A DNA stretch of 64,000 bases from Bacteroidales bacterium (lineage in GTDB: Bacteria; Bacteroidota; Bacteroidia; Bacteroidales; F082): assembly GCA_021647205.1 (NCBI GenBank), contig JAKIVD010000008.1:62001-126000 (forward strand), given 5' to 3'. The translations under genes were made by a program, and so were the position numbers. The stretch's first letter is position 1. Each line of letters begins with the position of its first letter. Of this stretch, positions 1 to 9,465 are shown piece by piece. The notes below the pieces were generated by a model. It saw only the letters and a list, made by a program, of their open reading frames with translations. It was not told the origin of the DNA and ran no database searches.

Positions 1-2
1 AT

Positions 3-2399
3 TTTGAACAACTTAAAAAAAGCCAGCTCACTATTTCCTTCCATCCCGATTCCGCTTACCGGGCAAGCCATCTGCTTTTCCTGTCGAAGATTGCTCAACT
101 GCCCCACAGCGGGGATATAAAAGCGTTCCTCGAACAAAATCTGGATGCGGATTTTGGTCTGGACGAATTCAAGAATAAGGACATCACCGTTTTTCGGATT
201 TCCAATCCGGAAAACGGGCAAAACATCTTCCTTGTTTTTACCGACGGGGTGATGCTTGCTTCTTCCGGTAAAGAAATGATAGAACGGGCCATTGAAACTT
301 TCAGGGACAAACAGCCACACTTCAGCCGTTCAAAAACTTTTGTCCGCCTGAAAGAAACTTCCGGGAACAAAGTGGACGCCAGGCTGTTTATCCATTACAG
401 CCAATTGGGCGGGCTGTTTAAATATTTCAGCAACAGCGAAAACTTTGGCGCACTCGACTGGTTGGATGGTTTTGCGGGCTGGACAGTGACCGACCTGATG
501 TTAAAAAGCAACGAATTACTGTTGAGCGGGTTTACTGATTACGAGCAAACCGGCAGCCAGTTTCTCGCTCAGTTTGCCGGACAGTCGGGCAGCGAAGACC
601 GGACAATTAACCTGTTACCATTTAATACAAGCATCGCACTGCGGCAGGGTTTTTCTGATTTTCAGGCTTATTATGATCAATACGTCAGGGAAAGAACCAG
701 CAGGGCGGACAGGGCATATTCCGACAAAATCAGCAAATATGTGGGCAATGAGGTTGCGCTGGCGACCAATGCATCCAAGGTACAGGAACTTGAAGAAAAA
801 ACATGGGCCATCATCCGCTTGAACGATAAACTAAAAGCCCGGGCACTATTTGACCGTTTTGCGAAAAGGCTGAACGGTAAGTCCACTGTCTTTGAAGGCT
901 ATGCAATCAGGCAGGTCCCTCACAAGGGATTGCTTTCTTCGCTATTTGGCAAGATGTTTTCTGCCATCGAAAAGAACTATTACGTTTTTGTGGGCGATTA
1001 CATTGTTTTCGCCAATTCGGCGCACAGCCTGGTCAGTTTTCTTCAATCTTACAAAACAGGAAAGACACTTGATTTAAGTGAGAGTTACAAATTGTTTTCC
1101 GACAACCTTTCCACAACGTCAAATATTACTTTGTTCTTCAGCCCCGCTGATATTTTGGACTTGCTGCCCCGTTTTTTCAGGGGGGAAGTGGCTGCGGGTT
1201 TCGCTGCGCAAGCCGATGCAGTCAGTCATTTTAAAGGAATGGCATTCCAGTTTTGCAGCAGCGAATCCGCGCTCTTTTACACTAATTTCTATGTGAACCA
1301 TGGAAAACCCTCCCTCACCGAAGACGTGTCGCAGTGGCAGGTCAGCCTGACAGATGAGGTTGTCGGGCAGCCGCAGCTTGTCTGGGACCACCGCACCAAC
1401 AAATACAATGTGGTTGTTTTTGACAAAAGCGCGAATATGTACCTGATTTCTTCCGATGGGCTTATCCTGTGGAAAAAGCGGATTGACAAACTGCCACTCA
1501 GTTCAATTTACGAGGTCGATTTTTTCAGGAACGGGAAAATCCAGTACCTGTTCAACACGGCAGACTTTATTTATTTGATTGACAGGAACGGGGAAATGGT
1601 CACAGATTTCCCTAAAAAGCTTAATCCTTCCGCAACAAATGGTTTGAGCCTTTTCGATTACAACAACAGCCGGGATTATCGTTTGCTGGTTTCGCTTGTT
1701 GATAAGTGGACTTACAATTACGACATTCGCGGAACACAGGTAAAAGGCTGGGCCAAACCCCGCATGGAGTATCCCGTTCGGGAACCGGTAACAAGACTGT
1801 TAATCAATAATAAGGATTACATAATTATTACTGACGAGCGAAACAAAGTAAAGATAGTTAACCGTAGGGGCGAAGTCAGGATCAACTTAAAGAAGAACCC
1901 CGACAAAGCCCGTAACTCCCGCTATTTCAAAAACGAAACCAACAGCAAAGGAATAATCCTGACCACAAACGAAAAGGGGAAACTGGTTTACATCAATACA
2001 AACGGACAATTAAAATACACAGATTTCGGGGACTTCACGCCCGGGCACTTTTTCCTATATGAGGATTTTGACAACAATGGATCGCTTGATTTTATTTTTC
2101 TTGACAACAATGCACTAAAGGTATTCGACCGTTTTAAGAAAGTGATTTTCAGTTTTCAATTCAATTCGGTGATTGGCATCAAGCCCCTTTTCTTCAAACT
2201 TGGAAAAAGCCAAAAAGTTCTGGGCGTGGTGGCCGATCAGGAAAAAACGGTGTACCTGTTCGACAGCAAGGGCAATGTTATGATGAACAAGGGCCTGGTT
2301 GGGGAAACACCCTTTACGGTCGGGAGCTTAAAAAACAACAATGAGGTGAACCTGATTACCGCATCCGGGAACACACTGTTTAATTACCGCCTGAATTAG
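3..2399 (+). CDS. DUF3352-like protein with C-terminal beta-propeller-like region (5' truncated)
   Basis: The reading frame is open from the first bases of the window, so the gene starts upstream; about 799 codons are visible. The N-terminal half resembles the DUF3352 type of Bacteroidota envelope protein, recalled and not searched. From roughly nt 1370 the protein changes to short repeated strands in which a buried hydrophobic stretch is followed by SSDG, DRNGE, DSKGN or NTNGQ turns, as in PQQ/FG-GAP-like propellers. One turn, DFDNNG near nt 2070, looks like a calcium-binding FG-GAP loop. The first in-frame start-like codon (GTG at 249) is not the real start. It converges with the next gene on the minus strand. 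Function unknown; an envelope location is inferred from family resemblance. Confidence 0.6.
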   Translation, partial: FEQLKKSQLTISFHPDSAYRASHLLFLSKIAQLPHSGDIKAFLEQNLDADFGLDEFKNKDITVFRISNPENGQNIFLVFTDGVMLASSGKEMIERAIETFRDKQPHFSRSKTFVRLKETSGNKVDARLFIHYSQLGGLFKYFSNSENFGALDWLDGFAGWTVTDLMLKSNELLLSGFTDYEQTGSQFLAQFAGQSGSEDRTINLLPFNTSIALRQGFSDFQAYYDQYVRERTSRADRAYSDKISKYVGNEVALATNASKVQELEEKTWAIIRLNDKLKARALFDRFAKRLNGKSTVFEGYAIRQVPHKGLLSSLFGKMFSAIEKNYYVFVGDYIVFANSAHSLVSFLQSYKTGKTLDLSESYKLFSDNLSTTSNITLFFSPADILDLLPRFFRGEVAAGFAAQADAVSHFKGMAFQFCSSESALFYTNFYVNHGKPSLTEDVSQWQVSLTDEVVGQPQLVWDHRTNKYNVVVFDKSANMYLISSDGLILWKKRIDKLPLSSIYEVDFFRNGKIQYLFNTADFIYLIDRNGEMVTDFPKKLNPSATNGLSLFDYNNSRDYRLLVSLVDKWTYNYDIRGTQVKGWAKPRMEYPVREPVTRLLINNKDYIIITDERNKVKIVNRRGEVRINLKKNPDKARNSRYFKNETNSKGIILTTNEKGKLVYINTNGQLKYTDFGDFTPGHFFLYEDFDNNGSLDFIFLDNNALKVFDRFKKVIFSFQFNSVIGIKPLFFKLGKSQKVLGVVADQEKTVYLFDSKGNVMMNKGLVGETPFTVGSLKNNNEVNLITASGNTLFNYRLN

Positions 2400-2430
2400 T
2401 TCACCCGCAGCAACGGCCGGGCAACCGGAC

Positions 2431-4215
2431 TTATTTCCTGTCCTTCTTCTTTTTTCGTTTGCTCTTTCTTTTTTCCTTTTTGCCCGCCCCTTTTCGGGCA
2501 CTCTCCTTTTTGGGGGGTTTTGTCCCCCCGAAAGATTGCTTGTGGTCTTTAATTAGTTTTCCGGTTGGCGAAAAAGTATTGACCAGCCCTGTTTGCAATG
2601 ATTTCCAGGCGAGATTGATAAAGCCTTTGTACATGTCCCTGTCGTAGTGCATGGGAACTTTCCGCAGTCTGTCGTTTTTTCCGGGGTTGGATTTATGTGC
2701 AGCCGAATTGGCCAGCCAGCTCATAAATTTATTCACATCCTTGTCATTTTTTTTGATCACTTCGGTCTCCAGCCCATCATACAACAAAAGCATCTCGCCA
2801 TCAATATAATTTCGGTTGGCACGCGTACTGAACACCAGACTGTTAATCGTACCGGTTTTGATTTTCATCCCGATGGCCGGAAACAAGGCGGGGTTAAACA
2901 TCTTCATCCTGGCTTTACCGAGCGAACCCGACATAAAAAAAGTATCGACACGGCTGTTTAAAGGCAACAGAAAATCGACAGACATTTGCGCAGCGTTATA
3001 AACCAAGGCCTTCAAACTGACATTCATGGGTTTGCGTGTGCTGTCCTTCACAGAAGTGACATGCGACATCGTAGCCTTCATGTTGTTAAGGCTTACGGTG
3101 AGGCTGGCGGTCGATTTGTCTGACTCTTCCCAGTATTTTAAATTCCCGTCAACAAGCCTGACCTTTCCGATGTATAGCGGGAAATCCATTGTCCGCAGGG
3201 CTTCGTGGGGGTATTTGGGCCGTTTGTCATAATCCCAGGGTTTGCGCTTGTCTTTAAAAATATCAAGGTCCAGACCGGAAACCAGGATGTGCCCGATAAA
3301 GAGTTGCCCCTGGTGTATGAGCCTGAATGCATCAATTCCCGACACGTTAATTTCACGGACAGCAACATTAAAAATCCCGCTTGTATATTTTAATTTGGCC
3401 GCCATTTTGAAGCGGTCGGCAATTTGTGGTTTTAAAACAAAATCTTTGATGCGCAGGGAAGAATCTGCCAGGTCCAGTCCGAGCTCCCCCAGGCTAAGCT
3501 GATAATTACCACCGGGCAGCTTCAATTCCTCTTCGCTCAATTCGAGTTTTCCATGTTGAAAGTTAAAGGCGAAATAATCTCCTTCGCCCTGAAGTCTTGT
3601 TGTCTCAATACCTGTTAGTTTCAGGTTGAGGTTTTTGTTGCCCGCCATGAGCCTCTTGTCGTTAACATCCACAAATTCCACCTTAATATTATACAGCTCG
3701 ATCTTTCCGATATGAATGCCTTTCAGGCCTTTGATTCGGATCGAATCGATTTTGAATTCGCGCTTCTCTTCACCTTCGGGATGAAGGGTTTTCTGCTGCC
3801 GTTTTTTCCCGACAAGCACCTGAACGCTGGCATTTTTAAAAAGGATTTTCCGAATATCAACATAACCTTCCGTGAGGGCATCGTATAAGCTGAAGCCAGC
3901 TAACCTGAACAAAGGCATCTTCAGCCGCAGCACCATCGACTGCATGAGTTCGCCTTGTTTTAACTTTTCAACAAAAGCACTGTCAGGTTCAACCTGAAGG
4001 CCTCTGAGGTTAATGTTCCCGTTTAGGATGTTCACGCCCACCCTTTCCAGTGTAATCTGATAGTTTTTGTCGGGGTAATTCTCCAGTACATTCGTTATTC
4101 TCTTATTGATTATGTTTGCCAGGACCAGGTTGATTACAATTACAACGAGCGTGAGTACGCCAACGATTATTCCCCCGATAACCGACCAGCGTTTTTGCTT
4201 TGTAGAAAGTGCCAT
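2431..4215 (-). CDS. AsmA-like envelope protein with single N-terminal anchor, hypothetical
   Basis: About 594 residues from the ATG at 4215; the frame extends upstream to 4266 but MALSTKQKRW followed at once by a transmembrane segment (WSVIGGIIVGVLTLVVIV) is the natural N-terminus. The rest is long and beta-rich with many alternating hydrophobic strands and phrases such as GNINLRGLQV and DSLRIKDFVL, the look of AsmA/DUF748-type proteins that hang in the periplasm from an inner-membrane anchor. The C-terminus is a lysine/arginine-rich tail of about 30 residues. A TATCTTTA box lies about 25 nt upstream of the ATG. The family assignment is by appearance only; role in envelope lipid handling is inference. 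It is followed on the same strand by nothing in this window and preceded by the MATE gene 70 nt away. Confidence 0.5.
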   Translation of the reverse strand: MALSTKQKRWSVIGGIIVGVLTLVVIVINLVLANIINKRITNVLENYPDKNYQITLERVGVNILNGNINLRGLQVEPDSAFVEKLKQGELMQSMVLRLKMPLFRLAGFSLYDALTEGYVDIRKILFKNASVQVLVGKKRQQKTLHPEGEEKREFKIDSIRIKGLKGIHIGKIELYNIKVEFVDVNDKRLMAGNKNLNLKLTGIETTRLQGEGDYFAFNFQHGKLELSEEELKLPGGNYQLSLGELGLDLADSSLRIKDFVLKPQIADRFKMAAKLKYTSGIFNVAVREINVSGIDAFRLIHQGQLFIGHILVSGLDLDIFKDKRKPWDYDKRPKYPHEALRTMDFPLYIGKVRLVDGNLKYWEESDKSTASLTVSLNNMKATMSHVTSVKDSTRKPMNVSLKALVYNAAQMSVDFLLPLNSRVDTFFMSGSLGKARMKMFNPALFPAIGMKIKTGTINSLVFSTRANRNYIDGEMLLLYDGLETEVIKKNDKDVNKFMSWLANSAAHKSNPGKNDRLRKVPMHYDRDMYKGFINLAWKSLQTGLVNTFSPTGKLIKDHKQSFGGTKPPKKESARKGAGKKEKRKSKRKKKKDRK

Positions 4216-4285
4216 AGTAAAATGATTTTGAAAGTGTAAAGATATAATTTTCGCCAAAAAAGACAAACCAGCAGACAGGGCGCTG

Positions 4286-5623
4286 CTATGCCATACTTCC
4301 GCCGCGCCACTTATTTGTTTTTAAATAGGCGAAGGAAAACAGGGCGAGCAACGAACCATATAGCAGTTCCGCCGTCCATGCGATGGTAACACCGGCCTTG
4401 AAAACCTGAATGACCGTGTAGGCATAAGTCAGATAAATACCCAAAACGATAATTTCGATAAATAACGAGATTTTCGTTTTTCCGGTTCCCGAAACCCCGT
4501 TGAAAAAGATAAACCCGACCGACAAAAACAAGGCCCCGCCGCTGACAACATATACCAAAGGAACACCCATGGCAATCAGTTTCAGGTCGTTGGTATAAAT
4601 CTCGAGGATGAGCCGCGGGAATGCAAGTCCGAAGCCCACAATCAACAGCACACCGAAGAAACAGAGGGTAACAATTTTGGTGATCAACGACATCACTTCC
4701 TCTTCTTTCCGTTTCCCAATCAGGAAACTGACCAGGGAGTTGGTGGCAGTGGCGAAACCCCAGATGGGTACCATTAAAATGACAAAGAAACTCCTGATAA
4801 TGTTGGAAACAGCCAGCGATGCTTCCCCCAGTTTTTCGATGAAAATGAAGAACACAAACCAAACTGTAAGCGAAATAAAAGACTGCATCATCATCGGGAC
4901 AGAAATGGCGAGAATGGCTTTCATCCGGCTAAAAGAAATGTCATGAAAACGAAAGAGCGCATATTCCGGGAAACGGATAGCGGAAAAAGTGTAAATCACG
5001 AAAAAGAGCAGTGCAAAAGCTTCGGCAATGACCGATGCCAGCGCTGCACCCTGAAGGCCCATTTCGGGAAAACCCCATTCGCCAAAAATCAACGCATAAT
5101 CCAGCACCACATTTACAGCAGCCAGCACAACAGTAGTGTAGGTTATCACTTTTGTTTTGGTAAGGCCTACATAAAATGCACGGAAGGTCATGTTCATAAA
5201 GGCAAAAAATATCCCGAAGGAACGGTATTCCAGAAATTCCATCGTCCCCTGATAAATTCTCTGTGATTGAACAATATGTTCCAGGATGTAAACAGAACCA
5301 TAACGCAACAATAAAAACGAAAATCCGGCCAGCACGATTAAAAACAGGGTGGTATGATCGACGACCGGTCCTACTTCTTTCAGTTTGCTTTCCCCATAAC
5401 GGCGGGCAATAATAATTTGCGCGCCTGTACCAAAACCCAGGCCAAGCATAATGACAGCCAGGTAAAACAAGCCCCCCAGGGCACCTGCGCCCAGTGCAAC
5501 TTCCCCTACCCGGCCCAAAAAAGCGGTATCGGTAAAACTGATCAGGTTTTGGGCAATGCTCCCTAAAATAATGGGATAGGCCACCTGCCAGATGCGGGCG
5601 TATGAAATGGAGGTCTTTGTCAT
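4286..5623 (-). CDS. MATE-family multidrug/sodium antiporter
   Basis: 445 residues from the ATG at 5623 (MTKTSISYARIW). The frame runs on to 5686, but the stretch above 5623 contains the promoter box. The protein has about twelve hydrophobic segments in two similar halves, starting with PIILGSIAQNLISFTDTAFLGR, the usual MATE TM1 region with a polar residue in the helix, and a second half beginning at AILAISVPMMMQSF. Family role: cation-coupled export of drugs or metabolites across the inner membrane. Length is normal for the family (440-460). No substrate can be inferred from the neighbours. It is a single gene with its own promoter. Confidence 0.85.
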   Translation of the reverse strand: MTKTSISYARIWQVAYPIILGSIAQNLISFTDTAFLGRVGEVALGAGALGGLFYLAVIMLGLGFGTGAQIIIARRYGESKLKEVGPVVDHTTLFLIVLAGFSFLLLRYGSVYILEHIVQSQRIYQGTMEFLEYRSFGIFFAFMNMTFRAFYVGLTKTKVITYTTVVLAAVNVVLDYALIFGEWGFPEMGLQGAALASVIAEAFALLFFVIYTFSAIRFPEYALFRFHDISFSRMKAILAISVPMMMQSFISLTVWFVFFIFIEKLGEASLAVSNIIRSFFVILMVPIWGFATATNSLVSFLIGKRKEEEVMSLITKIVTLCFFGVLLIVGFGLAFPRLILEIYTNDLKLIAMGVPLVYVVSGGALFLSVGFIFFNGVSGTGKTKISLFIEIIVLGIYLTYAYTVIQVFKAGVTIAWTAELLYGSLLALFSFAYLKTNKWRGGSMA

Positions 5624-5631
5624 GAAAGGGG

Positions 5632-5639
5632 CAAAGATA
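5632..5639 (-). promoter_or_regulatory. Bacteroidota -7 box (TATCTTTG) for the MATE gene
   Basis: Perfect match to the TAnnTTTG element, 8 nt from the chosen ATG. The expected transcript would begin within a few bases of the start codon, so the mRNA would be almost leaderless. Confidence 0.5.
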
Positions 5640-5724
5640 AGTTTTGCGTTCAATACTATGGGGCTCAGCAGCAAGAGCTGCAGCAATTTTTACAGTTATT
5701 TATTCACAAACAAACATATTTTAT

Positions 5725-5732
5725 TACCTTTG
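5725..5732 (+). promoter_or_regulatory. Bacteroidota -7 box (TACCTTTG) for the outer-membrane protein gene
   Basis: TAnnTTTG match 28 nt upstream of the ATG at 5761. It lies in the intergenic space shared with the divergent MATE gene. Confidence 0.5.
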
Positions 5733-5760
5733 TACTATTGTCTAACTTAAACCTTTGATT

Positions 5761-6489
5761 ATGAAAAGAATACTACTTCTTACAATGGCGGCCCTTCTCC
5801 TCGCTTCATTCCCGGTTCATGCACAATCCAAATGGGAGGTCGGCGGAGAACTCGGGCTAAACGCTTCCACAACCAGTGGCAGATGGGATTCAAATGATGA
5901 AACGAAGAATAAATGGATTGGCACGCCATTGATCGGTATACAATCGGCATACAACTTCAACCCCATGTTTGCTGTAGTCGCCGGATTGTTCATGATCAAA
6001 TCAGGAGCACTTTATGTAAACAGCTATCCCGGCGAAGGTGGCGGTGAATACAGCCAGCGTGAACGCTTTACGACACTTCGCCTCCCTGTTCTGGCGCGTT
6101 TTATGTGGGGTACAACCTGGCAATATTATGGACTGGCAGGGCTTTATCTGAGTAAAAGATTAGGCGGCAGGTATGTTTACAAAACTGCCGCTGGGGATGA
6201 AGAAAGCGGGAAAATCAGGTTCAAGAAAAACCCTGACGAGTCAAACAACAGCGACGATTGGGTTTTGGACACCGAATATTTCCGAAGGTTAAATATCGGC
6301 CTGCAACTCGGTGGTGGTATCCGCCGGGCCATCGGGCCGGGTTACTTGTCATTTAACTTGCTTTTTGGTATGGGTTTCCTCGACTTTTACAAATGGGCAG
6401 ATAAAAACGACAGGCCGGAGGGCTACAAAGCCTATAAAGACCGAAACCTGAGTTTTCAGTTTGGCTACACTTACCCTTTACCGGAATAG
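5761..6489 (+). CDS. Outer-membrane beta-barrel protein (porin-like)
   Basis: 242 residues. The ATG at 5761 starts a clear signal peptide (MKRILLLTMAALLLASFPVHA, cut near AQS). The mature part starts KWEVGGELGLNAS and contains alternating aromatic/hydrophobic strands (FAVVAGLFMIKSG, LNIGLQLGGGIRRAIG, YLSFNLLFGMGF) and ends LSFQFGYTYPLPE, an aromatic-rich final strand as in PorT/OmpX-like Bacteroidota barrels. The family inserts in the outer membrane; function unknown. Single gene with its own promoter and a likely terminator just downstream. Confidence 0.75.
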   Translation: MKRILLLTMAALLLASFPVHAQSKWEVGGELGLNASTTSGRWDSNDETKNKWIGTPLIGIQSAYNFNPMFAVVAGLFMIKSGALYVNSYPGEGGGEYSQRERFTTLRLPVLARFMWGTTWQYYGLAGLYLSKRLGGRYVYKTAAGDEESGKIRFKKNPDESNNSDDWVLDTEYFRRLNIGLQLGGGIRRAIGPGYLSFNLLFGMGFLDFYKWADKNDRPEGYKAYKDRNLSFQFGYTYPLPE

Positions 6490-6514
6490 CAGACTGGCCT
6501 TTAAATGACCACTG

Positions 6515-6538
6515 AACCCGATTGCCGGCAGGTTTTTT
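6515..6538 (+). terminator. Possible rho-independent terminator after the outer-membrane protein gene
   Basis: AACCCG at 6515 can pair with CGG..GGTT (6526-6534), with an imperfect stem, followed by a run of six T. The stem is weak. Confidence 0.4.
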
Positions 6539-6599
6539 ATTTCGCAGTCCGGGTTTAAATTCATAAAAGGTTTTTCAATACTTTTATCAAAACATTTTT

Positions 6600-7829
6600 T
6601 TGATAAAAAAGAACCTCCAATATTATAAATTCTGCCTGTACGGATTTTTCAAGAACCTGCGTTTTTTCGACGCTTTCCTGATTCTTTTCTTTTTGGAGAA
6701 AGGGCTGGACTTCATACAAATAGGCACGTTGTATGCCGTACGTGAAATGGCCATTCTCGTACTCGAAATCCCCAGTGGAGTGCTTGCAGATGCACTTGGC
6801 CGCCGCCGCACACTTATTGCTGCTTTTTTCGTGTACATCCTCTCATTCGTTTTGTTTTACTTTTCTACCGGCTACCTGCTGCTCATTGCTGCAATGCTGC
6901 TTTTTGCCTTCGGCGATGCATTCCGTACCGGTGTTCATAAAGCCATGATTTTTCAGTACCTGAAAGTGCAGGGCCGCGAAGAACAAAAGACAAGCTATTA
7001 CGGGCACACCCGTTCCTGGTCGCAAATGGGCTCGGCCATCTCGGCTTTGGTTGCCGGGCTCATTGTTTTTTTTACCGAAAGCTACCGTGATATTTTCCTG
7101 GTGTCCACCATCCCCTATTTCATTGGCATGTCTTTGATTGCATCCTATCCGAAATACCTCGAAGGGGAACGCAAAATTTTTTCGGCACACCTTGTTTCCA
7201 GCCGGTTTTCGCAGGTACTTCACGCTTTTCTGCTGACTTTAAAACAAATTGTTTTTCTTCGGACACTCACCAACCTGTCACTTTACACCGGTTATTACAG
7301 GGCGGTGAAAGATTACATCCAACTACTGCTAAAGTACTTTGCATTGGGCATTCCGGCTTTTGCCTGGTTGAACGACGACAAGAAGATTGCTGTGATGGTG
7401 GGTGTATTTTACTTTTTTATTTACGGGCTAACGTCGGTGGCCAGCAGAAATTCGGGCAATTTCATGAAACTGTTCCGTGGCCCCGGAACTGCCATGAACC
7501 GCAGCCTGCTCATCGGCTTGACCGCAGGAATAATTACCGGACTCACTTTCTTCGTGCATTTTTACGTGCTGGCCATTCTTGGTTTTCTGGTCGTAGTCAT
7601 CGTTGAGAACCTGCGGAAACCTATTGGTATTGCCTTGATAGCCGACCTCACCGAAGACGGGGCCATGGCCACCGCACTTTCTGCCCAGTCGCAAATAAAA
7701 TCGCTTTTTGCCGCCATCGTTTCCCTTTTACTTGGCTGGCTCGCCGATATTTATGGGCCGGGGATGGCCATACTTGCCATTACTGCCTTTTTAATATTGC
7801 TCTTTCCGCTTTACCGTCTGAAGAAATGA
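6600..7829 (+). CDS. MFS transporter
   Basis: 409 residues if the TTG at 6600 is the start. An in-frame TAA lies at 6564-6566 and no ATG or GTG occurs between it and the first transmembrane region, so TTG is the best start visible. The N-terminal half carries the MFS loop motif as GVLADALGRRRTL between TM2 and TM3, and about twelve hydrophobic helices follow. Family role: secondary transport across the inner membrane; substrate unknown. It lies 77 nt upstream of the ammonia-lyase gene, which has its own promoter, so membership in the pigment cluster is uncertain. Confidence 0.8.
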   Translation: MIKKNLQYYKFCLYGFFKNLRFFDAFLILFFLEKGLDFIQIGTLYAVREMAILVLEIPSGVLADALGRRRTLIAAFFVYILSFVLFYFSTGYLLLIAAMLLFAFGDAFRTGVHKAMIFQYLKVQGREEQKTSYYGHTRSWSQMGSAISALVAGLIVFFTESYRDIFLVSTIPYFIGMSLIASYPKYLEGERKIFSAHLVSSRFSQVLHAFLLTLKQIVFLRTLTNLSLYTGYYRAVKDYIQLLLKYFALGIPAFAWLNDDKKIAVMVGVFYFFIYGLTSVASRNSGNFMKLFRGPGTAMNRSLLIGLTAGIITGLTFFVHFYVLAILGFLVVVIVENLRKPIGIALIADLTEDGAMATALSAQSQIKSLFAAIVSLLLGWLADIYGPGMAILAITAFLILLFPLYRLKK

Positions 7830-7854
7830 AGCCGCAATTTTCAAAGCAAAATTG

Positions 7855-7862
7855 TACATTTG
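7855..7862 (+). promoter_or_regulatory. Bacteroidota -7 box (TACATTTG) for the ammonia-lyase gene
   Basis: TAnnTTTG match 43 nt upstream of the ATG at 7906 and 25 nt after the MFS stop codon. It separates the pigment cluster from the transporter. Confidence 0.5.
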
Positions 7863-7905
7863 CTGCCCATTAATCATTTCCTTACCGGATTAGTTTTTGT
7901 TGCGG

Positions 7906-9447
7906 ATGATCACAATTTCTGAAGAAAACATACGGCTCGAAGATTATTTTAACATCCTTTTTAAAGGTGAAGGGTTAAGCATTTCAGCACGCTCAATTTC
8001 CCGTGTTGAAGAGTCGTTTCGTTTTCTGAAAAGTTTCTCGGTTGACAAAATCATCTACGGGGTAAACACCGGCCTTGGCCCGATGGCGCAATACCGAGTT
8101 GAAGCTGATGACCAGGTTCAATTGCAACTCAACCTTATCCGCAGCCATGCCGCGGGAAGTGGCCGGGCGCTGCCACCGCTTTATGTGAAAGCAACAATGA
8201 TTTCGCGACTGAAAAGCTTGTCGTTGGCCTACTCCGGCATCCACCCCGATGCCCTTACCTTAATTGCCCGTTTGATTAATGAAGATATCTTTCCCTTCAT
8301 ACCCGAACATGGGGGTGTGGGTGCCAGCGGCGACCTTGTCCAGCTGGCACACCTGGCTTTGGTATTAATTGGTGAAGGCGAAGTCTTTTTTAATTCGGAA
8401 AGGCTGCCCACTTCAACAGTGTTTAACAGCCTGGGCATTGAGCCGCTGAAGATATATTTGCGCGAAGGCCTCGGACTCATCAACGGGACTTCGGCCATGA
8501 CGGGAATCGGGATTGTGAATACAATTTACGCAAAAAAACTCATCAACTGGTCGGTGATGGCCTCTGCCATGATCAACGAAATAGTGCGCTCTTTCGACGA
8601 CCATTTTTCCATCGAGCTCAATTCAACCAAAAAACACCGCGGACAACAAAAGGTTGCAGCAGCTATGCGGCTCGCCCTTTCGGACAGCAAGCTGATCGAA
8701 AAACGGGACGACCACCTTTACAACGGAAAAACCGGGGAAAAGGTTTTTAAACAGAAAATACAGGAATACTATTCGTTGCGCTGTGTCCCACAAGTACTGG
8801 GACCTGTTTGCGACAGCATTTATGCAACGGAACAGGTGTTGGTCGATGAGGTCAATTCGGCAAACGACAACCCGATTGTTGACATGAAAAACCGGACTGT
8901 TTATCATGGTGGCAACTTCCACGGCGATTATGTTTCGTTCGAAATGGACAAATTGAAGATTGCCGTTACCAAGCTTTCGATGTTGGCCGAGCGGCAACTG
9001 AACTTTCTAATGAACAACAAACTCAACGAAATATTGCCGCCATTTGTCAACCTTGGCACTTTGGGGCTTAACCTGGGCTTACAGGGGACCCAGTTTGCGG
9101 CCACTTCCACTGTGGCCGAAAACCAAACCCTGTCGAACCCCATGTACATCCACAGCATCCCCAACAACAACGACAACCAGGATATTGTGAGCATGGGGAC
9201 CAATGCTGCCTTGTTGTCAAAAAAGGTGATTGAGAACACCTTCCAGGTACTTGCCGTTGAGTTTCTGGCCATTATCCAGTCTGTAGATTACCTTGAAGTC
9301 AGCAACAAGCTGGCCGGGAGAACACGAAAGGTTTACGGTCAGCTTAGGGAAATTGTCCCGGTCTTCACAGCAGACAAGCCAAAATATGCGGAGTTGGAGA
9401 AAATAACAGCGCACCTTTTGGCTTTTAACCCGGAAATTATTGAGTAA
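7906..9447 (+). CDS. Aromatic amino-acid ammonia-lyase, probably tyrosine ammonia-lyase (flexirubin/aryl-polyene type)
   Basis: 513 residues from the ATG at 7906 (the frame also has TTG at 7897). It belongs to the HAL/PAL/TAL family that deaminates an aromatic amino acid with the self-made MIO group. The Ala140-Ser141-Gly142 triad that forms MIO sits in GGVGASGDLVQL. The family tyrosine loop is present as YGVNTGLGPMAQYR, and the NSANDNPI and NNNDNQD motifs are intact. The substrate-selectivity pair reads Ser-His (RSHAAG). That pair is typical of histidine lyases, but I recall the flexirubin-linked Flavobacterium johnsoniae TAL having the same pair and closely similar sequence throughout. No hutU/hutI/hutG genes are near, and fabG, a ketosynthase and an ACP follow, so coumarate production for a polyene starter is the favoured role. 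Histidine deamination is the alternative. Confidence 0.8.
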   Translation: MITISEENIRLEDYFNILFKGEGLSISARSISRVEESFRFLKSFSVDKIIYGVNTGLGPMAQYRVEADDQVQLQLNLIRSHAAGSGRALPPLYVKATMISRLKSLSLAYSGIHPDALTLIARLINEDIFPFIPEHGGVGASGDLVQLAHLALVLIGEGEVFFNSERLPTSTVFNSLGIEPLKIYLREGLGLINGTSAMTGIGIVNTIYAKKLINWSVMASAMINEIVRSFDDHFSIELNSTKKHRGQQKVAAAMRLALSDSKLIEKRDDHLYNGKTGEKVFKQKIQEYYSLRCVPQVLGPVCDSIYATEQVLVDEVNSANDNPIVDMKNRTVYHGGNFHGDYVSFEMDKLKIAVTKLSMLAERQLNFLMNNKLNEILPPFVNLGTLGLNLGLQGTQFAATSTVAENQTLSNPMYIHSIPNNNDNQDIVSMGTNAALLSKKVIENTFQVLAVEFLAIIQSVDYLEVSNKLAGRTRKVYGQLREIVPVFTADKPKYAELEKITAHLLAFNPEIIE

Positions 9448-9465
9448 GACATCGAATAAAAATTA

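Noticed and set aside
6600-7829. Counting the MFS transporter as part of the pigment cluster
   Set aside because: The ammonia-lyase has its own promoter box after the MFS stop and MFS genes are not typical of these loci; left as a neighbour.
7906-9447. Call of HutH (histidine degradation)
   Set aside because: No hutU, hutI or hutG nearby; instead a KS, ACP and reductase follow directly, and the sequence resembles flexirubin-linked tyrosine lyases.
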